Positions 1-11,297 of a stretch of DNA of 64,000 bases are shown in pieces. The notes under the pieces are model-generated. The model was not told the origin of the DNA. It searched no databases and saw only the letters and a program-made list of their open reading frames with translations. Both the position numbers and the translations under genes were made by a program. Position 1 is the first letter of the stretch. Each line of letters begins with the position of its first letter. The stretch is from Pilasporangium apinafurcum (taxonomy: Eukaryota; Oomycota; Peronosporomycetes; Pythiales; Pythiaceae): NCBI GenBank assembly GCA_001600495.1, contig BCKE01000026.1, positions 225,726 to 289,725 on the forward strand, read 5' to 3'.

Positions 1-647
1 GTTGCTGGAGTTGTTGATGGTGGTCCTCTGTGGAAGAGGAGGAGACGGCTGTGAGCTGCTGATATTTGGTCTCGAGGCTCACCAAACTCGCTCTCAATGT
101 GTGCAGTGCTTCCTAATCACCACACAAGAATGACTCAGTAATTCATACTTGCTTTACCAGGCTGTTCGACTGGGTTTACCTTTTCACGCAGTCTTGTTCG
201 TCGCATAGACTCGCGGTTGCGCTTCCTACGCAGGAGAATCGACTCATTTGCTGTTGATGTCATTGTGGAATGCTGCTGTGAATCCTCCTCCTCACTTGTC
301 ATTGCTCTTGGTACAAATGTTACTGAGGAGGAGGAGGAAGAGCACTCTTCGTCTGCTACATTTCTGTAGCTACGAGTTGGGGGTGCCATGGTGATCACCG
401 GAAACGCGGTGGAGGACGAGGAGGATGGTGGATCTTCTTGCCAGAGGAGCTCGTCAATCTCCTGTTCTTGTAGAGGACTACTGCAGACGCTTGTTGTACG
501 ACTTGAGACTGTAGCATCTTGAGTAGGTGAATGTATTGTTTCTGGGTGGTTGATGTTGCGTTTTGGTATCGCATCCTCCAGTACAAACTGGTCAAAGAAT
601 GTTGTTTCGTCCGGAACATCATTTTCCGCTAATACCCAGTCCGACAT
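1..647 (-). CDS. bZIP transcription factor, 5' part (runs off left edge)
   Basis: The exons are 180-647 and 1-112, separated by a 67-bp GT-AG intron at 113-179. The intron falls in phase 0, immediately after the basic region. Exon 1 starts at an ATG at 647 and encodes an acidic, Ser-rich N-terminus followed by RRKRNRESMRRTRLREK, which has the bZIP pattern N-x7-R. Exon 2 continues with EALHTLRASLVSLETKYQQL, whose spaced Leu residues match the zipper of the other family members. The intron call rests on this match, because reading through gives a stop at 135. The protein continues past base 1, so a C-terminal START-like domain is expected but not visible. It is the only family member here with an intron in the coding part seen. 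Family assignment is firm. Confidence 0.85.
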
Positions 648-1907
648 GATGATGCTAAGCTGTTATAATCCAGTCAACGCTTGGCGACGAAGAAGGAGAT
701 GTTGGCAGCCTTCAGCAAACTAAAAATGTGGAAGGAAGAGGAGTCTTGCTGTTGAATAAAAATCATGGGAAGCCAAGCGCAAGCAAGTGAGATGGGCATG
801 CTGACAGAGGAGGAGGAGCATACAGCAGGAAGAAAGAGGAGCGCCACTTTTCTGTCAGTCGACTGGGTGCAATCAAGTGTGAACGCAGTCAACAACATTT
901 TTAGTTTCTGGATAATCTTTGGGATTTATTAACATTTATGTTAAACCCATTGTAGGTGTTAAGCACAATGGGTTTTTGAGGAGTTGTACTCTCAACCATG
1001 GATCATGGGACCACTTTAAAATTTTCGCTATTGCCCGTTTCCTCATGCGTGAGTAGTTTTCTTACTATGTCTATCGATACAGCCGCTTGTCATGTGGAGC
1101 TTTCGTTCTAATTCTCTACATTCTGCATTTCATGCATGTATGTGTTGTCACCCACATCGTTGGCAATTATTGTCGCCCACAATTATTGATGGTAATATCG
1201 TAAAACCCATCTCACATAACAAAATAAAAACCATCCAAGACAAATTGTGTTTTTGATAATTTTCTTTTTAGGACCGAATAGGATTTTCAGAATGAACATT
1301 TTGGGTTCCGTCTACGCACAGAATCGAAAACAGATCGTTAATGATCTGTGGTGGTGTCATTGTCTGTGTTACGACCAATCTATAACGCCGATAAGTTCAT
1401 TTGTATTATTTTTCGTTTCTCGTTCTTCATCTTGTAGACGTAGAAATGGTTCGAATGACAATCACTACCACCTTGAAGATGCCGATGATTTTCATCCCCA
1501 CACCAATCTTGCTCGCTCCGCATCTGTATTTTGGGGTTCTGCATTCTCAGACACGGATGCTTTGCACTGCCTTCACTATTCAGTAGGTAGACACGAACAG
1601 TGGGTCATCCCCATCATCCTCTTCCTCCAATTCGGTTGGCTACGCCTGTCGAATCACCAATCCAATAGGCAGCCACATACGGAGTGACCCATTGAATTCT
1701 TAGAGATACAAACAATATATGCAGAGAGAGAGATCTACCTGGAGCAGTTGCAATAGCGAAAGAGGAGGGGCATGAAGTAGTTTTTACCCCTCCATATCAC
1801 TCAGATCTCCAGCTCATAGAAACAATATGGGCTGTCGTGCTGTGATGCAGACTCAACTATCGTGTATTTAATGCACTAATTGACGATAATGCGTTGGATC
1901 TCACCTC
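648..1907. other. intergenic, no gene recognised
   Basis: This 1.26-kb stretch holds open frames of up to 146 codons (1247-1687) that lack recognisable motifs and family matches. A perfect 11-bp inverted repeat, AAACCCATTGT (943-953) and its complement (965-975), could form a hairpin. It may be a 3'-end or transposon scrap. Nothing else is supported. Confidence 0.5.
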
Positions 1908-2260
1908 AAGGATCATATGAGATACGAAAGTACCCCAGGGAGGACCTTCTGTTCTTTGTTTGAGTCTGACTCAATCGGCAAAAACTCGCTAAGACTAAAC
2001 AACAGCAGAATAGGCATTTCCTTATTATGTTCCTTACAGTCAACTTTGCATAGTCATGACCAATGCATTAACTTCTATTCCTCATTTCTCCTAAATCAAA
2101 ATGATTGTCCGGAAAGCGTAGCGCGGTAGTATCGGTGCCAAAGGAAAGCAAAGATTATACATACGAAGTTATATGGGACAACAAAACTCTCAAATGCAAA
2201 AATCAAAGGAATATTCTTTTAATAAATGAGTCTCTTGCTCGGAATGAGACCAGTAGAATT
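1908..2260. mobile_element. fragments of the Fanzor-associated element family
   Basis: Bases 1913-2030, read on the minus strand, match the 3' tail of the element at 9340-9447. The shared landmarks are a block reading GTTTAGTCTTAGC, then a GAGTCnGAnTCAAACAA block, then a terminal GTATCTCATA. Bases 2080-2260 on the plus strand match the 5' part seen at 31630-31870, including CATTTCTCCTA and a frame reading VVSVPKESKDYTYEVIWD, which resembles a small SH3/Tudor-like barrel. The two pieces point away from each other, so this is a rearranged relic. It lies in the 3' flank of the first MATE gene. Confidence 0.6.
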
Positions 2261-2302
2261 TTGAACTGCTTGATGTTCGTATTTGATTGTTCATTGCCTT
2301 AA

Positions 2303-3968
2303 CTATTCCGCTGTTCGTTGTTGTGCGTCCAGCGACAGTTGTCTCCACTTCCATCGTTTCATTAAGCTCACCAGCAGCATAAATGAGACTAGCATACCAA
2401 AGCCAAAACCAAGCCACAGACCTTCGACACTCAAGTGAATATGAAAAGCAAGCAGTCCAGCTAGTGGAAGCCCACAGACGTAATAGGCCACGGCGTTGGT
2501 CATCGCAGCGACTTTCTGCTTTCCAGCGCCACGAAAGATTCCCTGTATGACACAATTGAGCCCTTCAATCACCAATAGCGGCGACCAGATCACCAACACA
2601 CGTGATGCGAGCGCTCGAGTCTCTGGATCACTCAGGAATAGCTTGGGGACCTGGTTAGAGAGCAGGAGCAGTATACTTCCATACACTAACGCCACACACG
2701 CTACGAGACCCAGTCCTACTTTGCTCGCCAATTGAGCTTGCTTAGGTGCATTCTCACCCAAACTGTTGCCCACACGAATGTTGGTGGCCGAGGATAATCC
2801 GACAAAAGTCGTGTAGAGGATCGTTGTGACGTTTAATAAGACAGCATGGGCACTGACCGCGACGATGCTGTTTGGCAGAATACCTGCAAGCAGAGACATG
2901 ACTTCGAATGCCCACCATTCCATCACCATCATCAGCAAACCAGGGACCCCTAGGCGAAGGAAAAGCCCGAGATGTTCGACTGCACTCTTCCATTGCCATC
3001 CATCTTGCCACCATTGACTAAAGTGCGTCGGGTTCAGCTGGAAGTATGGAATCAGCAGCAATGGCATCGCCAGGTTCCCTAAGGATCTGGAAAGGGCGAT
3101 ACCGTGGAAGCCTAAAGATGTATGGTATCCTAGCAGGTACCCACTCACAATATTAACACCATTGCCGACTACTGCGATGAACACAAGTGGCTGCGTAATG
3201 TTTTGAGCGAGCAACACCTTGCGGAAGAGCTCATAGAGGAAGATGAACGGCATGCCGAACAATGTAAATCGTGAAAACTCTTGCGCCAATTCAGCGACAT
3301 GTGGTTCCTGACCCAGCGCGCGTAAGATATGGCCGGAAAACCAATTCACAAAGAAAATGGGCGCGAAGCACACCGCTAACACGAGCAAGCCAGTTTGGAA
3401 GTAGATACCAAGCTTCTCGAACCGTTTGGCACCATATGCTTGTGAACAGAGCGTGTCCATAGCTGAGATCAAGCCAAAGCCGATCGAAAACCCCGTAATA
3501 GTGGAAAACTATAAAGCGTAAAGCGTTAGAGTGATAGTGTTCACTCAACTGCTGCTTGCTTCGTGAAGGTGAGACTTTACCATAGTAGAAAGGGTCGCGG
3601 CGTCCACGTATTCCTTTGTGTAGGGAGAATCCATGTGACCAGCCAGTAGAATACAACAAAAGCCAGGGATGAACTCGAGCGCCGTGGCCAGAACCTATGC
3701 AACCAAACAAGCACAAAGGTCAGTAAATTGCTAATGGAGATATCGCCATATTGTATCGGGCATTAACCACTGGATACGCAAGCTTAAGTAGTTTGCGAAA
3801 TTCGTCTGCGACTGCTGGTTCAGGTTCATTTAGCACATAATCTAAAGCGTCTGATTTTGTAATTTCTAATTGCACAGCAAATGAGTCGCTCGGCGTTTTC
3901 TTTGTGTCGCTGGCCAACAGCAGTGGTTGCGTCTCCTTTTTTCTTCCTGCTGTGCTCGGTGACGCCAT
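2303..3968 (-). CDS. MATE family transporter 1
   Basis: The gene has three exons (3768-3968, 3581-3694, 2303-3508) with phase-0 GT-AG introns of 73 and 72 bp, giving 506 aa. The longest frame opens on TTG, so I chose the first ATG (3968). It belongs to the multidrug and toxin extrusion family of cation-coupled antiporters with 12 membrane helices, which export organic compounds. Family signatures are DTLCSQAYGAKR after TM2, MEWWAFE in TM7 with the conserved acidic residue, and NCVIQGIFRGAGKQ. The soluble N-terminus carries ETQPLL, an ExxxLL sorting motif. The ends are full length. It is the downstream-most of four tandem genes. The substrate cannot be told from sequence. Confidence 0.93.
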
Positions 3969-4014
3969 TTTCCACAACTTTCTTCTTGGCGCTTCACTTA
4001 GTCTTAGCTGATCC

Positions 4015-4023
4015 GAAATGAGC
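4015..4023 (-). promoter_or_regulatory. oomycete-type initiator (Inr) of MATE 1
   Basis: The minus strand reads GCTCATTTC, 47 bases upstream of the ATG at 3968. This matches the start of the oomycete core-promoter consensus GCTCATTYYNCAWTTT. The distance suits a short 5' leader. Confidence 0.5.
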
Positions 4024-4786
4024 TCGAAAATCTATCAGCAACTTGCAACGTGACCAATTGTAGCTTTTGCTCACTTTACTCTGGGAATATCTGGATGGTT
4101 GCACGTAGTGAAATGCGATTAGCAATCAGATGCCTGGTTGTGTGCCTGTCAAATGGATGCAATTTTTTCATAATGGGAATGATAGTCAGATGGCTACACC
4201 CGAGTGAAGGTCGTTTTCAGACACAATCTTTTTCTTGTGGCGAGTCAATCAGGGACTTTCAAGTGCAAAAGTCAAAGGAATATTCTCTTCATAACTGAAC
4301 TTCTTGCTCGAAATGAGACTGTTCTTCGATTGTAACTGCATCTTCACTCCCTCTGGGTGACCACAAGAGTATTATTGCTGTTTCACGCGTGCTGCAGCTA
4401 TTGATCCCCAGAGTAAATTATGTAGTGCACGATGTCTATTGGAGCGCAGAAAAGCGAAATACAGCGACACAGACAAAGACAGTCACCTACCACATGGGTA
4501 GCATTCACATAACTGGACTGTTGACCATTGTCTTCCACCGCGGTGTCGAGAGCTCTGGATTGACCACGAATTTGACATTCTCGTGTCAATGGGATGCTAC
4601 GACTTTCTCTCGCAGAATGGAATTGAAGTGAATTAACATAGGATATGTTATAACCTTGAACCTAATGCAAAAAAAGAAGCGATTCTGTTTTTCGAATGAA
4701 TGATAAAATGTTCGAGTTACTGCACAATAGACATCAGCAGAATTTTGAACTGCTTGATGTTCGTGTTTGATTGTTCTTTGCCTTAA
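4024..4786. other. spacer between MATE 1 and MATE 2, with a repeat scrap
   Basis: Bases 4255-4318 match 2186-2252 in the flank of MATE 1 (a shared CAAAGGAATATTCT block), and bases 4738-4786 match 2250-2302 (a shared GAATTTTGAACTGCTTGATG block). The two blocks are contiguous downstream of MATE 1 but are split here by about 415 bp. That points to an insertion at 4319-4735, or a deletion in the other copy. No gene is seen. Confidence 0.5.
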
Positions 4787-6459
4787 CTATTCCGCTGTTC
4801 TATTCAGCGCGTCCTCAGCTAATTCACCCCAATTCCAACGTCGGATCAAGAATAGCAACATCCCCAACGACAGGCAAATACCAAAACCAAGCCCCAACCA
4901 GAGTCCCTCTACACCAACATGGAACAGAAACCCCAGCAATGCTGCCATGGGGATACCACCAATGTAATAGGCAACCGCGTTTGTGGTTGCAGCGGCGTGT
5001 TGCTCGCCGGCGCCTCTAAAAATGCCTTGGATCACGCAGTTCATCCCATCTAGGATTTCCATTGGGGTCCAGAGCAAGAGTACATGCGAAGCAACCGCGA
5101 TATCTGTGGGGTCACTAATAAATAGTCTCGGGATGTAGTCACAGCCAAAAAACAGCACTGTTGCCAGCAAGAAACCCACGCCAGCGGTGAATCCAATCGC
5201 CAATTGCCCGACCAATTGCGCCTTCTTTGGTTGATTTGCACCCAAGCAATTTCCCACACAGATGTTGGCGGCAGAGGATATCCCAGAATACACCATAAAG
5301 AGCATGGATGTCGTGTTGCAGAGTACCGCATGAGCACTCAAAGCCACGACGCTGTTCGGAAGCCACCCAGCAAACAAAGAGAGCATTTCGTATGCCCACC
5401 ATTCCATCGCCACCATGAGGAAACCGGGAATCCCGAGACGGAGAAAGAGACCAACGTGTGCATAAGCTTCCTTCAATTGCCACCCGTGACGCCACCACTG
5501 CCGCAGACGTGATGGTTTCCACCAGAAATACGGAATCAGTAGCAATGGAAGTAAGACATTGGCAAATGACCGAGCAATGGCGACTCCCTGGAACCCTAGT
5601 GAAGTATGATACGCCAACCCATACCCAACACCAATATTGACAACGTTACCCAGTACGGAGATAACTACGAACGGCTTGGTGACGTTCTGCGCTTGCAACG
5701 CCTTGCGGAAAAGCTCATAGAGGAAGATGAATGGTACCCCAAACAGATATGCACGTGAGAAATCCTGCGCAAGCTCTGCAACGTGGTGATTTTGACCCAA
5801 GAATAATAAAAATGTTTCCGAGAACCAGTTGAGGATGAAAATCGGTATTAAACATGCACCAAGTACGAGTACACCCGATTGGAAGTAGATGCCGATCTTG
5901 TCGTATCGCTTGGCTCCATACGCTTGTGAACAGAGTGTGTCCATGGCAGTAGTCAAGCCGAACCCAACGGATAAAGCGGTGATATTGGTAAACTATGTCG
6001 CAGAAAACACCATCATGGGCTAACCGAAGGAGCTGTCACGTAGGAAGGCACAACTTTCTTACCATTGTCGATAGAGTGGCAGCGTCAACATACTCCTTGG
6101 TAAATGGTGAATCAATGTGTCCAGCGAGGATGATGGACGTAAAACCGGGCAAATATTCAAAAGATGTGGTAAGCACCTACATATACATACATGCATAGAT
6201 TATCATCAGCCACTATACACCAAAAGCAAAGTGTATGCGTTTCATGAGCTAGTTGTAATTGTACCACTGGATACGCTATCGCGAGTAGCTTCCGAAGTTC
6301 CACTGTAGCATTGGGAGTTGGTTCTTCACTTTGAGCAATAGCCGTAGCGATTGCGATATCATCGATCGTGAGAGCAGCGTCATGAGATTTCCCAGTATTC
6401 ACGGATGGATGCAGCAATGGTTGCAATTCCTTGTCGACGGTCGTATTTTCGGCACCCAT
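4787..6459 (-). CDS. MATE family transporter 2
   Basis: The exons are 6265-6459, 6063-6176 and 4787-5992, giving 504 aa. Both introns (88 and 70 bp) sit at the same residues as in MATE 1: after the YPV of the first helix segment and after AATLSTM. The start is ATG 6459, because the upstream extension begins with TTG. The N-terminus has ELQPLL (ExxxLL). DTLCSQAYGAKR, MEWWAYE and NCVIQGIFRGAGEQ mark the MATE fold, and the third exon has the same length (1206 bases) as in MATE 1, 3 and 4. The 3' flank is homologous to that of MATE 1, showing that the duplicated unit extended beyond the coding region. Confidence 0.93.
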
Positions 6460-6851
6460 GATCGATTGTGGCTCTATAAGGCTTGTCAAGAAAAAGGGAA
6501 TACTGGCCGTGTTTGAGGAGTCGTTGCTGAATGGGAATTAAAACAAAACGGAAACGTACTCTGCCTTGTCTTTTGGTTGAGGAATTCTGATTACCTCAGC
6601 ATGCAGTGATGGTTGGCTTGCAATTGCAGGTACCTGCTGAATGAAGGTCGGCCGTTCCGGTTTTTCCACACCACATGGCCTGCTCCAGGAGCGTTCGCTG
6701 TGCTGTCAGTGACGATTCGCGAAGTGAGTGTGATGGACTCAGATTCAGATTTGTTTCAACATGTCAAAAGTATCAATAACGGGCTTACCCAAATAGAAGC
6801 CTTCTCTCTACAAATTTTAGGTTTTTACCTATTTAGGACTACTCGTGACGC
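6460..6851. other. spacer between MATE 2 and MATE 3
   Basis: About 390 bp. It should hold the MATE 2 promoter, and CCCATTCAGCAA on the minus strand near 6530 is a weak initiator candidate. It also holds the MATE 3 3' end. No other feature is seen. Confidence 0.4.
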
Positions 6852-8548
6852 TTAGACGCCTGTGCGGCGCTCAGCATCGTCCGCCAGCGCTTGCCAGTCC
6901 CACCGCGTGAGCAACACCTGCAGTGTCGATACGGAAATGCAGATCCCAAAGCCAAAGCCAAACCATAGGCCCTCAACACCTATGTGCCAGTAGAACGCCA
7001 GTAATACCGCCAACGGGATCCCCCCAACGTAATACGCGACGGCGTTGGTGGTTGCAGCGGCCTGCTGCTTACCTGCACCCCGAAAGATGCCGGAGGTGAC
7101 TGCGTTGAGTCCGTCCAGTACTTCAAACGGCGACCAGATCGCCAACACGCTAGCGGCTTTGGCGATGCTCTCAGCATCATTAAGAAAGAGCGTCGGTACG
7201 TAGTTGGCCGCGAAGAATAATGCAGTGGCTAATGTCACCCCAATGACCAACACGAGTCCAATCGCTAATCGGCTAACGAGCTGCGCTTTTTTTGGTTCGT
7301 TTGCGCCCAAGCAATTACCCACACGGACATTGCTGGCGGATGATAAGCCAGAGAAAACCATAAAGATCATCATCGTGAAATTTAATACCACCGCATGTGC
7401 ACTCACGGCGACGAGACTATCGGGGAGCATGCCTGCGAATAATGACAGGAGCTCAAACGCCCACCATTCCATACACATCATGAGAAAGCCAGGGATTCCA
7501 AGTTCCAGGAACACGCCAATATGACGCACAGATTCACGAAAGTTCCAACCTTCCTGCCACCACTGCGTGAAATGTTGTGGATAGAGCTGAAAGTACGGGA
7601 ATAGTAACAGCAACATCGCGAGATTGCCCAACGCTCGCGACAACGCGATACCATTGAACCCCATGGAGGTATGATACGCAAACCAATACCCACTAGCGAT
7701 ATGCACGACGTTTCCCAATGCAGCAAATACTACGAGCGGTTGCGTGATGTTTTGCGCAAGCAATACCTTGCGGTAGAGTTCGTAAAGCAAAATGCACGGT
7801 ACACCGAAGAAACTGGTCCGCGCAAACTCCTGCGTCAGTTCTGCCAATGTTGGATCCAAACCCAATGCAACCAAGATGCTCGCTGAGTACCAGTTGGTCA
7901 AAAAGATGGGAAAGAAGCAGACTAAGAGCACGAGCAGCCCCGTCTGGAAGTAAATACCAAGCTTCTCGTAGCGATTCGCACCATACGCTTGCGAACAGAG
8001 TGTGTCCATGGCCGAAATCAAACCAAATCCAACGGAAAAAGCCGTGATATTGGTAAACTAAGTTATTGAGGTTCAAATTCATCGAGACATGGAGAGGAGC
8101 ATTAGCAGGCTATTGTTCTGCAGTTTTAGTGGTATTTTGGTTCTTACCATGCTGGAGAGAGTAGCGGCATCGACATATGCTTTAGCGTCCGGCGAGTTCA
8201 TGTGCCCAGCCAAGATGATGCTTGTGAACCCAGGCAAGAACTCCAATGCTGAAGCCAACACCTATAGGATTCCATCCAATTTGCAATCATGTCAGACGTG
8301 AAGCAAACCTAGGAAATTATGTTTCCTTGGAGGAGCTATTTGTGTCGTACCACTGGATAGGCGAGCGTGGCCATCTTGTACAGTTCCTCGTTGACGCTGG
8401 GCTCTGCTTCTTTCTTGGATTCGGTCTCATAGTCGGTGTCGATATTTATTACTGCCTTCGTTGTTTTATTTTCTTGCAGGTGATTCGTCGCAGCGTGTAG
8501 TAGCAGTGGTCGGAGCTCTTGCTCTGATCGGGGGGTTGCAAGTGCCAT
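6852..8548 (-). CDS. MATE family transporter 3
   Basis: The exons are 8351-8548, 8148-8261 and 6852-8057, with introns of 89 and 90 bp at the family positions, giving 505 aa from ATG 8548. The N-terminus carries ELRPLL (ExxxLL). DTLCSQAYGANR, MEWWAFE in TM7, and the Asn-Ala-Val-Thr-Ser-Gly-Ile-Phe-Arg-Gly-Ala-Gly-Lys-Gln segment identify the family. In that last motif the usual Cys-Val-Ile-Gln has become Ala-Val-Thr-Ser, a local difference from its neighbours. All membrane helices appear intact. Confidence 0.93.
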
Positions 8549-8621
8549 TTCTTCCTACCGTCTGGAGTTTTTTTGTGAATTGGAGCCTGTATCTCTAGAT
8601 CTGTGACTTGATCAAAATGAG

Positions 8622-8636
8622 ATTGTGAAATGATTT
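8622..8636 (-). promoter_or_regulatory. oomycete-type initiator (Inr) of MATE 3
   Basis: The minus strand reads AAATCATTTCACAAT, a close match to the oomycete Inr/flanking-region consensus (TCATTYYNCAWT). It lies about 75 bases upstream of the MATE 3 ATG at 8548. Confidence 0.6.
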
Positions 8637-8933
8637 TTGGAGATGGTAGCAACAGGATGAAGAGCATGTGGGGTATAGTGCTGTAACCGTTTGTTTTGTG
8701 CCATCAGAACCACGCCAGTTAATCAGTATATGTGTGATTACGATCAGATGCAGATGCTGACACTTTTTGAGATCGTGAACAGCCACAAAGTATCGATAGA
8801 ATGTTGGTCGCTTGTCAAGCTTGAGATACAATTGTGGATAGGGGCACGTTGTTTTTTGCCAATAGGAGTAAGCGGATTTTGATGAGATTATGGTCAATTA
8901 TAACGAATAACAAGAGCTTTCGATTGATACCAT
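8637..8933. other. spacer leading into the Fanzor relic
   Basis: No intact gene is seen. The plus strand here may be the eroded upstream part of the Fanzor relic at 8934, but I could not recognise a RuvC-I motif. Bases 8858-8875 resemble, in reverse, the CTCCTATYGG end of the element family. Confidence 0.3.
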
Positions 8934-9447
8934 TTGTGCACCAAACGACGCAATAATCAGTACACAATTTCTTTTCGACGGATGAAAGCGAAGATATCGG
9001 ACATGCATCACAAAGTCTCCAAGTGGTTGTCGGACAACTACCATGAAGTCCTGTGGAATTTCAGAGCTGACGTTCAAGTAAAAAAGGACTTCAAGCAAGG
9101 CGTCAAGAAAAATGCTAACATGGTCTTACTACAAGCTCGAGACGCTACTGAAGTACAAGATGGAAAGAACTGGAGGAAGGATGATCGAGTGTAAGGAACA
9201 ATATACAGCAAAGACTTGTTCTCACTGTGGGAGAATCAACCACGCGATGAGACACCAGAAAGTATTTGACTGTCCTCACTGCAAGTTCGTCCTTGATAGA
9301 GATGTCAAGGCTGCTAGAAGCATCTTTTTCAAGAATGGACATCTACTCCGTGGTTGTCTAGTCTTAACTAGTTTTTACTAGTGGAGTCGGACCCAAACAA
9401 TGAATAGAAGGTCTTCCCTGAGTTACTGGTATGTCGGTATCTCATAA
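8934..9447 (+). pseudogene. Fanzor (eukaryotic TnpB-like) nuclease relic with element 3' end
   Basis: The relic is in two frames. Bases 8934-9100 encode RRMKAKISDMHHKVSKWLSD followed by NYHEVL, the helix and RuvC-lobe segment of TnpB/Fanzor proteins. A frameshift near 9105 leads to a second frame ending at 9381. That frame holds MLTWSYYKLETLLKYK, EQYTAKTCSHCG (RuvC-II Glu plus first zinc-ribbon knuckle), CPHCKF (second knuckle) and DRDVKAARSI (RuvC-III Asp). The RuvC-I region is absent or unrecognisable, so the gene is dead. The family comprises RNA-guided DNA endonucleases carried by transposons. The 3' tail to about 9447 is shared with other fragments in this window. It sits between MATE 3 and MATE 4. 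Confidence 0.85.
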
Positions 9448-9586
9448 GATCTATGGGGTACTATCCCAAGGATCACAGTGCTTCAATGCAGATTCTACTC
9501 AACACCAACACCACAAACTCTGCGTTAATATGTCCAGCATACATGAAACGTGGCTACAGTGGCCGAGTCGACTTTATATTTGCCCA

Positions 9587-11297
9587 TTATTCAGCCGTTC
9601 GTGTTTGTGCGTCTTGAGCCAACTCTCTCCATTGCCATCTTGTTATTAAGACCAAGAGCATCGTTGCAGAAGTACATAGCCCTACGCCAAAGCCCAGCCA
9701 GAGTCCTTCCACCCCAAAGTGACCATAGAACCCGAGCATCACCGCCATGGGAATCCCACCACCATAATACGCCAATGCATTCGTCGTAGCGGCGGTTTGC
9801 TGCTTACCTGCGCCACGAAAGATACCTTGCGCTACACAATTGAGTCCGTCTAGTATTTCCATTGGTGCCCAGATCAGTAAAATCCGTGAAGCCAATGCGA
9901 TACTCTCTGCATCATGCAGGAAAAGTGTTGGGATGAAATCACACATGAAGAACAATATTGTCCCAAGCACACCACCAGCCGCTGTTACCAAACAGAACGC
10001 AAGTTGACTCACTAGCCGAGCTTTCTTTGGTTCATTCGCACCCAAGCAATTGCCTACACGTACGTTAGCCGCACAGGAGAGTCCGACGTAAACCATATAC
10101 AGCGATGTGGTGACATTCAGTAAAACGGAATGGGCACTTAATGCGACAACGTTGTTAGGCAGAAGACCGACAAGGAGTGATAGAATCTCAAACGCCCACC
10201 ACTCAAGGATCAACATCAGCAAGCCTGGAATACCAAGCCGAGCAAAGGTCCCCAGATGACGGATGGACTCGTGAAGATTCCATCCACTTTGCCACCATTG
10301 ACTTAGATGCATTGGATACCACCAGAAATACGGTATAAGTAATAGAAGCATGCTGATACTGCCGAGCGAACGACCCATTGCGATGCCATAGAAATCCAGC
10401 GATGCATGGTATGCCAAGACGTACCCAGTGACAACACTGACAACATTTCCAATAAGTGCTATCACAACGAGTGGTTGTGTGATATTTTGGGCCAGCAACA
10501 CCTTCCGGAAAAGTTCGTAAAGAAAGAGGAACGGTAAGCCGACGAGGTTGTATCGTGTAAACTTCTGTGTGAGCTCTGCGACTTGCGGATTCTGTCCCAA
10601 AAGCAACAAGAGTGATTCCGAGTACCAATTCAGGAGCCAAATAGGTACAAATGTCACGCTAAGTATGCAGAGCCCTGTTTGGAAATAGATGCCGATCTTG
10701 TCGAAGCGTTGGGCACCATATGCTTGGGAGCAGAGCGTATCCATGGCCGAAATCAATCCAAAGCCGATGGAAAATGCAGTGATGTTGAGTAGCTACAGAT
10801 GCACGAAAGAAAAGATGAATGAACAATATTGTAATTCTTGGTCAGAGTGAAAATAATGAGGCGGTTTGATGAGGGCTTACCATACTCGACAATGTAGCAG
10901 CATCGACGTATTCTTTTGTGTATGGTGAATCCAAATGACCAGCGAGGATGATGCTCGTGAATCCGGGTAAGAACTCGAGTGTTGATGTCAGCACCTGCAT
11001 ACACGTGTCCAGGTTATCGTTAGCGATCATGTTATCTACCAACAATAATTTTAATCCATATTGCCATGATAGCCATACCACAGGGTAGCTGAGTATCAGT
11101 AGCTTGTGGAATTCTTCCGTCATCACCGGGTCCTGTTCAAGCACTTGTATCACATCATGGGGAGGAAAGTGACCGGTTTCCACGATAGAAATGTCAGTTG
11201 TTGGTTGCACTCGCGCCCCGCGCTTCGGCAGCAGTGGCGTTCGCTCGTCAGTACAAATTTTCGCGTTCGCTATCGGCATGTTACTGTTCTCTTCCAT
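9587..11297 (-). CDS. MATE family transporter 4
   Basis: The exons are 11079-11297, 10881-10994 and 9587-10792, with introns of 84 and 88 bp at the same residues as in MATE 1-3, giving 512 aa from ATG 11297. The N-terminus has ERTPLL (ExxxLL). DTLCSQAYGAQR, LEWWAFE with the TM7 Glu, and NCVAQGIFRGAGKQ support the call. It is the upstream-most gene of the minus-strand MATE block. It faces the plus-strand MATE 5 across a divergent promoter region of about 610 bp, so the two could share regulation. Confidence 0.93.

Noticed and set aside
943-975. 11-bp inverted repeat as a transcription terminator
   Set aside because: Rho-independent-type terminators are not expected in a eukaryotic nuclear genome; the hairpin is mentioned only as a structure.
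1247-1687. 146-codon frame, His/Asp-rich
   Set aside because: No motif, no homology I can recognise, and no promoter or intron signal.
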